A DNA stretch of 10,869 nucleotides from Marinosulfonomonas sp. (GCA_026989405.1 JALSJL010000424.1:1-10869), one strand, 5' to 3'. Shown: positions 1-6,604, numbered from the stretch's first letter. The notes: generated by a model from the letters alone, not told the origin. Numbers and translations are program-made.

Positions 1-150
1 TTCTGGCGCCGGCGGGCCGAGAACATTGTGCGCAGCCTTTATCACTCTCACGGACCCGAAGGGCGCATGGCGCGCAACTGGCCGACCGGGGCGATGGTGG
101 TCTGGATCGCGGTCCTGTTGGCGGCGACGCTGATCTTGAATTTCCTTTAA
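1..150 (+). CDS. C-terminal fragment of an integral membrane protein (5' end outside window)
   Basis: Frame 1 is open from the first base to a TAA at 148-150 and gives 49 residues. A basic, polar stretch (FWRRRAENIVRSLYHSHG) is followed by one strongly hydrophobic C-terminal helix (about residues 32-49, ending LILNFL). This is the shape of the last cytoplasmic loop and last transmembrane segment of a polytopic membrane protein. The aromatic/basic loop and final helix faintly recall the C-termini of proton-conducting antiporter/complex I-like subunits (MnhD/NuoM type), but that is a weak impression from 49 residues. It converges with the permease gene on the other strand, with a 74-bp gap. Confidence 0.6.
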   Translation, partial: FWRRRAENIVRSLYHSHGPEGRMARNWPTGAMVVWIAVLLAATLILNFL

Positions 151-166
151 GGAAACCGGCGCGGGC

Positions 167-193
167 GCGATGCCTGCGGCAGAGTTATTTTCA
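167..193 (+). repeat. Degenerate copy of the dispersed intergenic repeat core
   Basis: This 27-base stretch matches 9322-9348 at 22 of 27 positions without gaps, including TGCCT, CGGC and TATTTTCA. It lies in the convergent gap between the + strand membrane-protein end and the - strand permease, the same kind of setting as the copy near 2470. It contains a small hairpin (TGCC 171-174, GGCA 178-181) followed by GAGTTATTTT, which could act as a weak terminator for the upstream + strand gene. The right-hand stem arm seen in the other two copies is absent, so it is at most a decayed fragment and may be chance similarity in GC-rich sequence. Confidence 0.35.
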
Positions 194-224
194 GGCCAGG
201 ATGCAGCCGGGCTGCTCGGCTCTG

Positions 225-620
225 TCAGGCAAGAAGCCCCCACAGGGTTCCGGCGATCAGCGCGCCGACAAAAGCAAAGCCGATATAGGCTGCGAAAACG
301 CGAGGTTTCACAAGCGCCCAGACGGCAAGCGCTGCTGGAATTGAACTGACGCCGCCGGAAATGACAAATGACATCGCGGCGCCCTGGCTCATGTCCTGCG
401 CCGTCAAGCCCGCCAGAAGCGGCACCCCCATCGCCAATAGCGCGGCGATGAACGGTGCGGTGCGCCCGATGGCTGACAGGGTAAAGCCCAGTGCCGGCAG
501 GAACTGCCCGGGAGCCAGCAGGATGATAGCCCCATAGATGCCGGCAATCACCAGCACAGGCTTGTCGGAACTTTTCCACAGCCCGGCCAGGTTGCGTGGC
601 GGATCGGCCATCTCAGCCAT
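225..620 (-). CDS. Half-length DUF318/ArsP-type permease
   Basis: From the ATG at 620-618 this encodes 131 residues with about four hydrophobic segments and no cysteine. The stretch TAQDMSQGAAMSFVISGG followed by VSSIPAALAVWALVKPRVF resembles the second half of DUF318 (PF03773, ArsP_1) permeases, in which a G-A-A-x-x-F-x-x-x-G/S motif precedes a loop and an ALVKxRVFxxY helix. Full family members are about 300-350 residues with two homologous halves; only the second-half type is present. The ATG at 620 overlaps the arsR stop by 8 nt (ATGGCTGA), the junction style used elsewhere in the window. An ATG at 662, a TTG at 665 or an ATG at 611 are also in frame, but the first two overlap arsR more. 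ArsP members export trivalent organoarsenicals, which fits the adjacent ArsR; here that substrate is inferred. It may be a dimerising half-transporter or a truncated remnant. Confidence 0.72.
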   Translation of the reverse strand: MAEMADPPRNLAGLWKSSDKPVLVIAGIYGAIILLAPGQFLPALGFTLSAIGRTAPFIAALLAMGVPLLAGLTAQDMSQGAAMSFVISGGVSSIPAALAVWALVKPRVFAAYIGFAFVGALIAGTLWGLLA

Positions 621-951
621 TTTCAGATTGTTCCAGGCCGCCTGCATCGGCGCAGCATTCATCAAGCAGGTATTTCGAAAGTGCGTTGACGCGTTGGTAG
701 TCTACGGCACAAATGATCGAGCGTCCCTGCCTTGCCTGCCTTACCAACCCCGCGTGAGCCAGGGTTTTCACATGGTGGGTCAGCGTAGACCCGGCAATGC
801 CGCAAGATTTGCCCAATGCACCCATGCTCAGACCAGGGTCACCGGCACGCACCAGCGCGCGCAACACGCCAAGGCGCTGTTCAGATCCGAGAGCGGCAAA
901 CGCAACCGCCGCATCGGCAAGGGTTGGATCATTGCCTTCAAGTATTTCCAT
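613..951 (-). CDS. ArsR/SmtB-family winged-helix repressor with C-terminal vicinal cysteines
   Basis: From the ATG at 951-949 this encodes 112 residues, a normal ArsR length. Helices begin at LADAAVAFAALGSEQRLGVLRALV (residues 11-34), then the recognition-helix region STLTHHVKTLAHAGLV (55-70), and the wing RQARQGRSIICAV (71-83). The C-terminus carries YLLDECCAD with adjacent Cys99-Cys100; other cysteines are at 50 and 81. The position resembles the C-terminal CC pair that binds As(III) in some ArsR proteins (for example the AfArsR type, which also uses a third nearby Cys not seen here), so metalloid sensing is plausible but inferred. A TTG at 987-985 adds 12 residues and has a better Shine-Dalgarno (AAGG, 5 nt upstream); the ATG has none and lies inside a palindrome. 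The gene overlaps the permease by 8 nt and is divergent from the glycosylase, so it probably regulates its own operon. Confidence 0.85.
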   Translation of the reverse strand: MEILEGNDPTLADAAVAFAALGSEQRLGVLRALVRAGDPGLSMGALGKSCGIAGSTLTHHVKTLAHAGLVRQARQGRSIICAVDYQRVNALSKYLLDECCADAGGLEQSENG

Positions 952-978
952 TATTCTGGAATGATCGAAATAATAATG
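946..978. promoter_or_regulatory. AT-rich inverted repeats, candidate ArsR operator
   Basis: An AT-rich block in otherwise GC-rich DNA holds two nested inverted repeats: TTCCA (946-950) with TGGAA (957-961), and CATTATT (949-955) with AATAATG (972-978). ArsR/SmtB proteins commonly bind AT-rich imperfect palindromes around their own promoter. The block covers the ATG candidate start of arsR and lies less than 100 bp upstream of the divergent glycosylase, so a bound repressor could affect both directions. No convincing -35/-10 pair was found. If arsR really starts at the TTG (987), the site is inside the gene. Confidence 0.45.
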
Positions 979-1028
979 TCCCGCCAACCACCCCTTGCGT
1001 CCCCGAGGGTCGAAGGTCAGAAAGCGTC

Positions 1029-1625
1029 ATGGTCAATTCCCGATCTCTGATCCGCGAAATCCGCGCATGCCGCCTGTGCGCGCCCGAGTTTGCGGCTACG
1101 GCAACAGGGCACGAGCCGCGGCCGGTCGTCTGGGTCAGGCCCGGTGCGCGTATGCTGATTGCCGGGCAAGCACCCGGAGCACGGGTGCATGAAAGCGGCA
1201 AGCCGTTTACCGACCCCTCGGGGGACAGGCTGCGCACCTGGCTGGGCCTCGGCACCGAGCAGTTTTACGATCGCGATCGGATCGCCATCGTCCCGATGGC
1301 GTTTTGTTTTCCCGGCTACGACAATCGAGGGTCTGACCTGCCACCGCCACGGCGGTGCGCCGAGCTGTGGCATGAGCGATTGTTGGCCGAACTGAGCGAC
1401 GTGCGGCTGACGGTTCTTGTCGGCGGACATGCTCAGCGGTGGCATCTGGGCACGCGCCTGGGTGTCACGCAAACCGTGCGGGCATGGCGTGATTACGCGC
1501 CAAAGGTGTTTCCGCTGCCCCATCCGTCATGGCGCAATACCAACTGGCTGAAAAAGAACCCGTGGTTCGAAAACGAGCTGCAACCGGTTTTGCGTGCCCG
1601 GGTAAAGGAGGTGCTGGATGGATGA
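1029..1625 (+). CDS. Uracil-DNA glycosylase superfamily protein, family-4-like with Fe-S cysteines
   Basis: The 198-residue product from the ATG at 1029 has the layout of a UDG-fold base-excision enzyme (PF03167). Cysteines fall at 14, 17, 93 and 110 (C-x2-C … C-x16-C), the spacing used by family 4 UDGs to bind a [4Fe-4S] cluster. Motif 1 is GQAPG (46-50), followed by HESGKPFTDPSGDRLRTWLG (54-73), which fits the family pattern around the active site. Motif 2 is HPSWRN (165-170), followed by NWLKKNPWFE. Classical family 4 enzymes have GEAPG and HPSA-type motifs, so Q47 in place of Glu and the WRN extension mark a divergent subfamily; the substrate (uracil or another damaged base) cannot be set from sequence. 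The frame stays open upstream to 816, but that part overlaps arsR and looks non-coding. The stop overlaps the sseB-like start by 8 nt. Confidence 0.85.
   Translation: MVNSRSLIREIRACRLCAPEFAATATGHEPRPVVWVRPGARMLIAGQAPGARVHESGKPFTDPSGDRLRTWLGLGTEQFYDRDRIAIVPMAFCFPGYDNRGSDLPPPRRCAELWHERLLAELSDVRLTVLVGGHAQRWHLGTRLGVTQTVRAWRDYAPKVFPLPHPSWRNTNWLKKNPWFENELQPVLRARVKEVLDG
1604..1612 (+). promoter_or_regulatory. Strong Shine-Dalgarno of the SseB-family gene
   Basis: AAAGGAGGT lies 5 nt upstream of the ATG at 1618 and inside the end of the glycosylase gene. It is a near-perfect anti-16S match and fixes the downstream start; with the 8-nt gene overlap it supports coupled but independently strong translation of the second gene. 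Confidence 0.8.
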
Positions 1626-2403
1626 CGACACTCTGCTTGATCGCGCGCACGCCCGGATGCAGGCGGATGAGGAAGACATCCATGCCCGGATGCGGTATTT
1701 TGATCGGCTGTCCGAAGCAGAGTTGTTTCTGCTATTGGAGGAAAAAGCGGGCGCCGATGCGGTCAGGCCGCGAATTTTGACTGTAGAAGGTGCAGATTTC
1801 GCACTGGCCTTTGATCGTGAAGAGAGGCTGGCGGACTTCGCCGGTGAAGCGCCCTATGCCGCGGTTTCCGGTCGGGCGCTGGCCGGAATGCTGGCGGCTG
1901 AGGGGCTCGGGCTTGGACTCAATCTCGATGTTGCGCCGTCGTCGCTCTTGTTGGAGCCGGCCGCAATGGATTGGCTGGCCCAGACGCTGGCCAACGCGCC
2001 GGTGGAGGGGCGGGCCTTGCCATGTGAACTGGCGCCGCCGGAAGGTGTTGCGCAAGACCTCATTGAGGCGCTTGGTGGAAAATTGGCACTTGCCGGTGGG
2101 CTTGCCGAATTCGCGTGGCTTGTCCATGCGCGTTACGATCAAAGCGAGGCCGCACCGTTGCTTGCGGTGGTTGGCGCTCTGCCACGGGCACGGGACGCGC
2201 TAGTGCAAATTGTGAATGAAGCCCTGATGTTTGCCGGTGTGGAGGGACAACATCTGGATGTTGCATTCTTCGAGGACGATGCACCGATCTGTGCGCGCCT
2301 CGAGCGCGTCGGACTTGGGTTTGACCTGCGGGACCGGCAGGCAAGTTCCCGCCCCGGCGCGTTTCCGGGTATGGATCCAGGTCGACCGCCGCGCCTGAAA
2401 TGA
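1618..2403 (+). CDS. SseB-family protein
   Basis: This 261-residue soluble protein has no signal peptide or membrane segment. After an acidic, helical start (residues 1-45, with LSEAELFLLLEEKAG), it shows the SseB N-terminal domain pattern (PF07179): RILTVEGADFALAFDREERLADF (52-74), then AAVSGRALAGMLAAEGLGLGLNLD (81-104) and SSLLLEPAAMDWL (108-120). A second part (about 140-235) looks like the SseB C-terminal region, with LLAVVGALPRARDALVQIVNEAL. The last 25 residues are Pro/Arg-rich and probably disordered. Proteins of this family are widespread outside type III secretion loci and their role is largely unknown; nothing here points to secretion. The gene follows the glycosylase with an ATGGATGA overlap and ends just before a hairpin-rich convergent gap. 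Confidence 0.83.
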   Translation: MDDDTLLDRAHARMQADEEDIHARMRYFDRLSEAELFLLLEEKAGADAVRPRILTVEGADFALAFDREERLADFAGEAPYAAVSGRALAGMLAAEGLGLGLNLDVAPSSLLLEPAAMDWLAQTLANAPVEGRALPCELAPPEGVAQDLIEALGGKLALAGGLAEFAWLVHARYDQSEAAPLLAVVGALPRARDALVQIVNEALMFAGVEGQHLDVAFFEDDAPICARLERVGLGFDLRDRQASSRPGAFPGMDPGRPPRLK

Positions 2404-2419
2404 GCCGCCTTGCGGCGGC
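2404..2419 (+). terminator. Hairpin directly after the SseB-family stop codon
   Basis: GCCGCC (2404-2409) pairs with GGCGGC (2414-2419) across the loop TTGC, starting at the first base after the stop. A T-rich stretch (CCTTTCCGTTTT) follows only after several bases, so it is a plausible but imperfect intrinsic terminator. It also forms the left end of the repeat copy that covers this gap. Confidence 0.4.
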
Positions 2420-2523
2420 GCGCCTTTCCGTTTTGCGCCGCGCCAGAGCGCGTCGCGATGCCTCCGGCGGGGATACTTGGACAAAGAAGACCCATGAATG
2501 GCTTCTTTTTCGCCAAAATATCC
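2404..2523. repeat. Dispersed intergenic hairpin repeat, copy 1
   Basis: This stretch shares ordered blocks with 9271-9386: TTGCGCCGCGC (2433-2443), GCGCGTCGCG (2448-2457), an identical 17-mer (2459-2475, TGCCTCCGGCGGGGATA), and AAGAAG / GGCTTCTT / CCAAA / TATCC elements. The right half is an imperfect long hairpin: arm 2471-2492 (GGATAC…AAGAAGACC) against 2500-2523 (GGCTTCTTT…AAAATATCC). It sits between convergent genes (SseB-family on + and ghrA on -), so it may end transcription from both sides. No coding potential is evident. Confidence 0.7.
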
Positions 2524-2555
2524 TCGGGGGTGAATGTCCGCCGCCGGCGGGCAGA

Positions 2556-2572
2556 GGGGGCGGAAAGCCCCC
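2556..2572. terminator. GC hairpin between the convergent genes
   Basis: GGGGGC (2556-2561) pairs with GCCCCC (2567-2572) around GGAAA. On the + strand it is followed by TTGGTTT, a weak T tract; on the - strand it lies 14 bases beyond the ghrA stop with no T tract. It may contribute to ending transcription from either direction. Confidence 0.4.
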
Positions 2573-2586
2573 TTGGTTTGCAGGGG

Positions 2587-3519
2587 TCAGTATCCTGCGC
2601 CGCGGTCGACCAGGTGCAGCAATTCCTCACCTGTTTCGCCCCGGCGAATGTTCTGGGCAATGACACGCGCGGCGGAGTCCGGTCGGGTGTCGGAGGCCAC
2701 ATGCGGCGTGATTGTCACTTTCGGATGGAGCCAGAAGGGGTGGTCGGGCGGCAACGGTTCCTCGCGAAACGCATCAAGCGTCGCATGGGCGATCTGCCCG
2801 CCATCAAGTGCTGCGATCAGAGCGTCGTCGTCGATCAATGTCCCGCGCCCGGGATTGATGACAAAGGCGCCTGGTTGCAACTGCCCGAGGGTCTGCGTGT
2901 TCATGGTGTTTTCGGTTTCCGGGGTGGCCGGCAAGAGCAGGACGATGATGTCTGCCCCGGCCAGGGCGCCGTGGAGCCCGTTCGGTCCGTGGTGGCAGGC
3001 GATGCCCTCCAGAGACTTCTTCCGCCGGCTCCAGCCCGAGACGCGGAAATTCAATCCGACCAGGGTTTGCGCACAGGCCGCCCCCAGCTCTCCGAGGCCG
3101 AGGATGGCCACATGTCGGTCGCGGGCCAGAGGCGGTATCCGCTTTTTCCAACGGTGCGCCGGGTTGACGATATGAGCGTCCATTCCAAGGTGATGGCGCA
3201 GCACATGGCCGGTGACATACTCCACCATCCCCTCGCGCAGCCCGTCGTCCACCATGCGCGCAAGCGGGATGGTCAGTGTCGGGTTCGAAACGATTTTTTC
3301 GACTCCGGCCCAAAGGCTGAGCACGGCTTTGGCGCGTTTGAACGGTGCAAAGTCAACCAGGTCGCTGTCAGGCGTATAGACAACATAATCAACGGTTTCC
3401 GGCGCGTGATCAGGGCGCAGGCTGGCATCGACCCCGATATCCTGCAGGGCCCGGGCGATTGCCGGGCGATACCTTTCAGCGGTCGCCGTCGCCGTCGCCA
3501 AAAGCACGTTCAGCGTCAT
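2587..3519 (-). CDS. ghrA: Glyoxylate/hydroxypyruvate reductase A (D-2-hydroxyacid dehydrogenase family)
   Basis: The 310-residue protein is of the usual length for GhrA-type NAD(P)H-dependent 2-hydroxyacid dehydrogenases, which reduce glyoxylate to glycolate and hydroxypyruvate to D-glycerate in the cytosol. The Rossmann motif GLGELG is at 141-146. The catalytic set is present: Arg225 in NPGRGTLID, Glu254 in FREEPLP and His273 in ITPHVAS. An upstream in-frame extension to 3753 overlaps rodA and was rejected. The ATG at 3519-3517 shares ATGA with the rodA stop and has AGGG 6 nt upstream, so it is probably translated by coupling to rodA as the last gene of the mre operon. Cofactor and exact substrate are assigned from the family; a related 2-hydroxyacid dehydrogenase specificity is possible. 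Confidence 0.88.
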   Translation of the reverse strand: MTLNVLLATATATAERYRPAIARALQDIGVDASLRPDHAPETVDYVVYTPDSDLVDFAPFKRAKAVLSLWAGVEKIVSNPTLTIPLARMVDDGLREGMVEYVTGHVLRHHLGMDAHIVNPAHRWKKRIPPLARDRHVAILGLGELGAACAQTLVGLNFRVSGWSRRKKSLEGIACHHGPNGLHGALAGADIIVLLLPATPETENTMNTQTLGQLQPGAFVINPGRGTLIDDDALIAALDGGQIAHATLDAFREEPLPPDHPFWLHPKVTITPHVASDTRPDSAARVIAQNIRRGETGEELLHLVDRGAGY

Positions 3520-4664
3520 TTTCGCCCTCGCGGTCGATGCACATGCGCGCTTTGAACCAGCCCGAAAGCGCCCAGCAGAACGAGCATTGCCGAGCCGCCC
3601 CAACTGACCAGCGGCAACGGCACGCCCACCACCGGCATGAGCCCCATGACCATCGACATGTTGACGGCAAAAAACAGGAAGAAGGTGGCAGCCACGCCCA
3701 GGGTCAACAAGGCGCCGAACCGGTCCGGATTTTTCAGCGCGGATACCACGCAAAAGAACACGATCAGCGCATATAATCCCAGCAGGGAAATCGCGCCGAT
3801 AAACCCGAACTCTTCCGCCAGTATCGTCAGGATGAAGTCCGTCTGTTTTTCGGGCACGAAATTCAGCCGGCTTTGTGTGCCTTGCAAGAATCCCCTCCCG
3901 GACCAGCCACCCGAGCCCAGTGCGATCTTGGCCTGCGTGATGTTATATCCGGCCCCCAACGGGTCGCTTGCGGGATCAAGGAACACATCTATTCGCTTGT
4001 ATTGATAATCTTTCAGCAACTGCCATTCGGTTCCGCGGGTATAGAATACCGCCGCCACCGTCGCGACCCCCAGGGCAATCACGACCGCGAAATATAACCA
4101 GTGGACCCCGGCCACAAACATCATGATGCCGCCACCGACCACCAGCAAAATGGCTGTTCCAAGGTCGGGCTGGGTGATGACCAGTGCTGTCGGCAACAAG
4201 ATCAGGGCCACGGGCAAGGCAACCCACTGCGGGCGGGACGTCTTGTCGAGGTCAAGCCAATCGTAATATGCGGCAAGCGCCATGACCAAGGTGATCTTTG
4301 CCACTTCAGATGGCTGCAGGCGCATGAATCCGAGGTCGATCCAGCGCTGTGCGCCCATGCCGCTGACCCCGACAAACTTGACCAGGAAAAGCAGAAAGAC
4401 CGAGCCGCCATAGGCCAGGCCCGCGACATTGCGCCAGAACCATATCGGGATCATCGCAACCGTGAACATGAGGACCATCCCCAGGGCGAAGCGCTTGATT
4501 TGCGGTTCGACCCACGGCACCATGGCGCCGCCGGCCACCGAATAGAGCACGAGAAATCCGACGCAGGCAACGGTGATCAGCAACAAGACCAGAGGCCAGT
4601 TGAGAAAAAGAACTTTCCGGAAACCGCTCGGGATCGTTCTCAGGCTGTATTCAAGATAGCTCAT
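3516..4664 (-). CDS. rodA: RodA, SEDS-family peptidoglycan glycosyltransferase
   Basis: The 382-residue polytopic protein (about ten hydrophobic segments) polymerises lipid II into glycan strands in the Rod complex, working with PBP2 at the inner membrane. SEDS landmarks are visible: RWIDLGFMRLQPSEVAK (107-123), TQPDLGTA (164-171), DPLGAGYN (234-241), the EKQTDFILTILAEEFG region (272-287) whose Asp276 corresponds to the catalytically essential Asp of RodA, and GVPLPLVSWGGSAM (347-360). Length matches the family. The ATG at 4664-4662 overlaps the mrdA stop by 4 nt, and its own stop overlaps the ghrA start by 4 nt. The basic C-terminal tail (HVHRPRGRK) is cytoplasmic. Also known as mrdB. Confidence 0.97.
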   Translation of the reverse strand: MSYLEYSLRTIPSGFRKVLFLNWPLVLLLITVACVGFLVLYSVAGGAMVPWVEPQIKRFALGMVLMFTVAMIPIWFWRNVAGLAYGGSVFLLFLVKFVGVSGMGAQRWIDLGFMRLQPSEVAKITLVMALAAYYDWLDLDKTSRPQWVALPVALILLPTALVITQPDLGTAILLVVGGGIMMFVAGVHWLYFAVVIALGVATVAAVFYTRGTEWQLLKDYQYKRIDVFLDPASDPLGAGYNITQAKIALGSGGWSGRGFLQGTQSRLNFVPEKQTDFILTILAEEFGFIGAISLLGLYALIVFFCVVSALKNPDRFGALLTLGVAATFFLFFAVNMSMVMGLMPVVGVPLPLVSWGGSAMLVLLGAFGLVQSAHVHRPRGRK

Positions 4665-6604
4665 GTCTTGACCGGCTGGCCCTGGCCAGGTTTCGGGGTG
4701 CGCAATTCCAGGCTCTGCTGGAGTTCTTCGATCTGGCGGCGTTGCGCAGCCGGGTAGGCGGTAAGCGGGGGCAGCCCGCCGTAAAGCGCCTGAAGCACGA
4801 TGTCGCGCGCAATCGGTGCCGCGGCAGTAGAGCCGCCGCCGCCATGTTCAACAACCACGGAAACGGCAACTTGCGGGGCGTCCATGGGGGCAAAAGCCAC
4901 AAAAAGCGCATGGTCGCGCCGCTCCCAGGGCAGGTCACGGTTCTTGGTGACGCCGGCCTGACGTTCGGCCTTGGTGATGTTGCGGACCTGGCTCGTGCCG
5001 GTTTTTCCGGCCATCTGGTATTCAGCCTCGGCAATTCGCGAACGATAGGCCGTTCCGCGCTGGCTGTTGGATACGGCAAACATCCCGGCCCGCACCAGGT
5101 CCAGATGCGCCGGATCAACATCCAGAAGGGGCGCTTCGGGCGCGGTGTTCTCAATACCGTCAACCGTCTTGATCAGGCGCGGCACCAATGCCCGCCCAGA
5201 GGCCAGACGCGCCGTCATCACCGCAAGCTGCAGGGGCGAGGCAAGCACGAAACCCTGCCCGATTCCCGAGTTCAGAGTGTCGCCGATCAGCCACTCCTTG
5301 CCGCGGTTTTCGAGTTTCCAGGACTTGGTCGGGGCCAGGCCGGCAGCGATCCCTGACATCGGCAGATCGTGGCGCTGGCCCAGTCCGAACTTGCGCGCCA
5401 TGGCGGTGATTTTCTCGATTCCGACCCGTTCGGCGATCGTGTAGTAGAATACATCGCACGATTGCTGCAGGCTCTTGTTAAGGTCGACCTTGCCATGGCC
5501 GCCGCGTTTCCAGCAATGAAAACGGCGTTTACCCAGAGTGATGAAACCATTGCAGCGGATGATTTCGTCAGGCTCGATGAGCCCCTCTTCGAGCGCGGCC
5601 AGGGCCACGACCATCTTGAAGGTCGAGCCGGGCGGGTAGGTGCCCTGCACCGCCTTGTTGGCCAGTGGCCGGAAAATGTCGTCGGTGAGTTTCCGGTAGT
5701 CCGCCACCGATATGCCCCGGACGAATTTGTTGGGGTCGTAGCTGGGTGCCGATCCGATCGCGAGAATATCGCCGTTTGTCGTGTCCATGACGACGGAGGC
5801 TGCGCTTTCGCCGCTCATTCGGGCCTGCACAAAGTTCTGCAGTCCTGCGTCGATGGTCAATTGTATATCGTGGCCCGGGGTGCCGTCGACGCGGTCAAGT
5901 TCGCGCATGACCCGGCCCACGGCATTGACCTCAATCCGACGTGTTCCGGCACTGCCCCTCAGTTGATCTTCAAGCCGGGCTTCCACCCCGAGCTTGCCAA
6001 TCTGGAACCGGGGGATCTGAAGCAGCGGGTCAGGGTTTTCGAGTTTACCGAGGTCGTAGTCCGAGACCGGGCCGACATACCCCACCACATGGGCAAAGTC
6101 GCCACCAAGCGGGTAGGTGCGCGACAACCCGACTTCAGGCGTCACGCCGGGCAGCGCAGGTGCATTGACGGCAACCCGGGCAAGGTCTTCCCAGGCCAGA
6201 CGGTCCGCAATGGTCACTGGTACGAACGGGCTGCGCCGGCGCAGTTCCTTGCGCGCGCGTTCTTCTTCTTCGGGGTCCAGTTTCACAAGCTGCCGGATGT
6301 GGTCCATCGCCTGATCGATATCGCCGGCATCTTCGCGCACCATGACGATGCGCAGGTTTTGCTCATTGGCGGCAATGACAACCCCGTTGCGGTCGTAAAT
6401 CAGTCCGCGTTCCGGGGCGATCAGGCGAATGTTGATCCGGTTTTCCTCTGCGAGCATGCGGAACTGATCGGCCTGCTCGACCTGAAGGTAGCGCATACGC
6501 AGGCCAAGCACGCCCATGAATGCAAGTTGCGCTCCGCCCAGTATCAGCGCGCGGCGCGAGATCAGGCGGTTGCTGGTCTCAATGTCTTTCGGGTTTCGGA
6601 TCAT
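4661..6604 (-). CDS. mrdA: Penicillin-binding protein 2 (class B PBP transpeptidase)
   Basis: The 647-residue product is the peptidoglycan transpeptidase that cross-links strands made by RodA during cell elongation. It has a short cytoplasmic N-terminus, one signal anchor (about residues 19-35), a PBP dimerisation domain (RLIAPERGLIYDRNG at 60-74; GLSRTYPLGGDFAHVVGYVG at 159-178) and a transpeptidase domain with S327-T-F-K330 (nucleophile Ser327), S382-C-D384 and K534-T-G-T537. The frame is open further upstream to 6817, but that region is mreD; the ATG at 6604-6602 overlaps the mreD stop as ATGA and gives the expected N-terminus. The last 40 residues are Gln/Pro-rich. It is the target of beta-lactams such as mecillinam in other bacteria. 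Confidence 0.97.
   Translation of the reverse strand: MIRNPKDIETSNRLISRRALILGGAQLAFMGVLGLRMRYLQVEQADQFRMLAEENRINIRLIAPERGLIYDRNGVVIAANEQNLRIVMVREDAGDIDQAMDHIRQLVKLDPEEEERARKELRRRSPFVPVTIADRLAWEDLARVAVNAPALPGVTPEVGLSRTYPLGGDFAHVVGYVGPVSDYDLGKLENPDPLLQIPRFQIGKLGVEARLEDQLRGSAGTRRIEVNAVGRVMRELDRVDGTPGHDIQLTIDAGLQNFVQARMSGESAASVVMDTTNGDILAIGSAPSYDPNKFVRGISVADYRKLTDDIFRPLANKAVQGTYPPGSTFKMVVALAALEEGLIEPDEIIRCNGFITLGKRRFHCWKRGGHGKVDLNKSLQQSCDVFYYTIAERVGIEKITAMARKFGLGQRHDLPMSGIAAGLAPTKSWKLENRGKEWLIGDTLNSGIGQGFVLASPLQLAVMTARLASGRALVPRLIKTVDGIENTAPEAPLLDVDPAHLDLVRAGMFAVSNSQRGTAYRSRIAEAEYQMAGKTGTSQVRNITKAERQAGVTKNRDLPWERRDHALFVAFAPMDAPQVAVSVVVEHGGGGSTAAAPIARDIVLQALYGGLPPLTAYPAAQRRQIEELQQSLELRTPKPGQGQPVKT

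Noticed and set aside
816..1028. Upstream extension of the glycosylase frame
   Set aside because: It overlaps arsR on the other strand, and the translation is Gln/His/Arg-rich with no family match; the UDG domain begins right after the ATG at 1029.
3482..3499. Triple GTCGCC tandem repeat
   Set aside because: It encodes Ala-Thr repeats at the ghrA N-terminus and is short enough to be ordinary coding sequence.
2410..3555. + strand open frame (381 codons) opposite ghrA
   Set aside because: It is antisense to a complete dehydrogenase and starts inside the intergenic repeat; its composition is shadow-like.
3520..3753. Upstream extension of the ghrA frame
   Set aside because: It falls entirely within rodA, and the family N-terminus matches the ATG at 3519.
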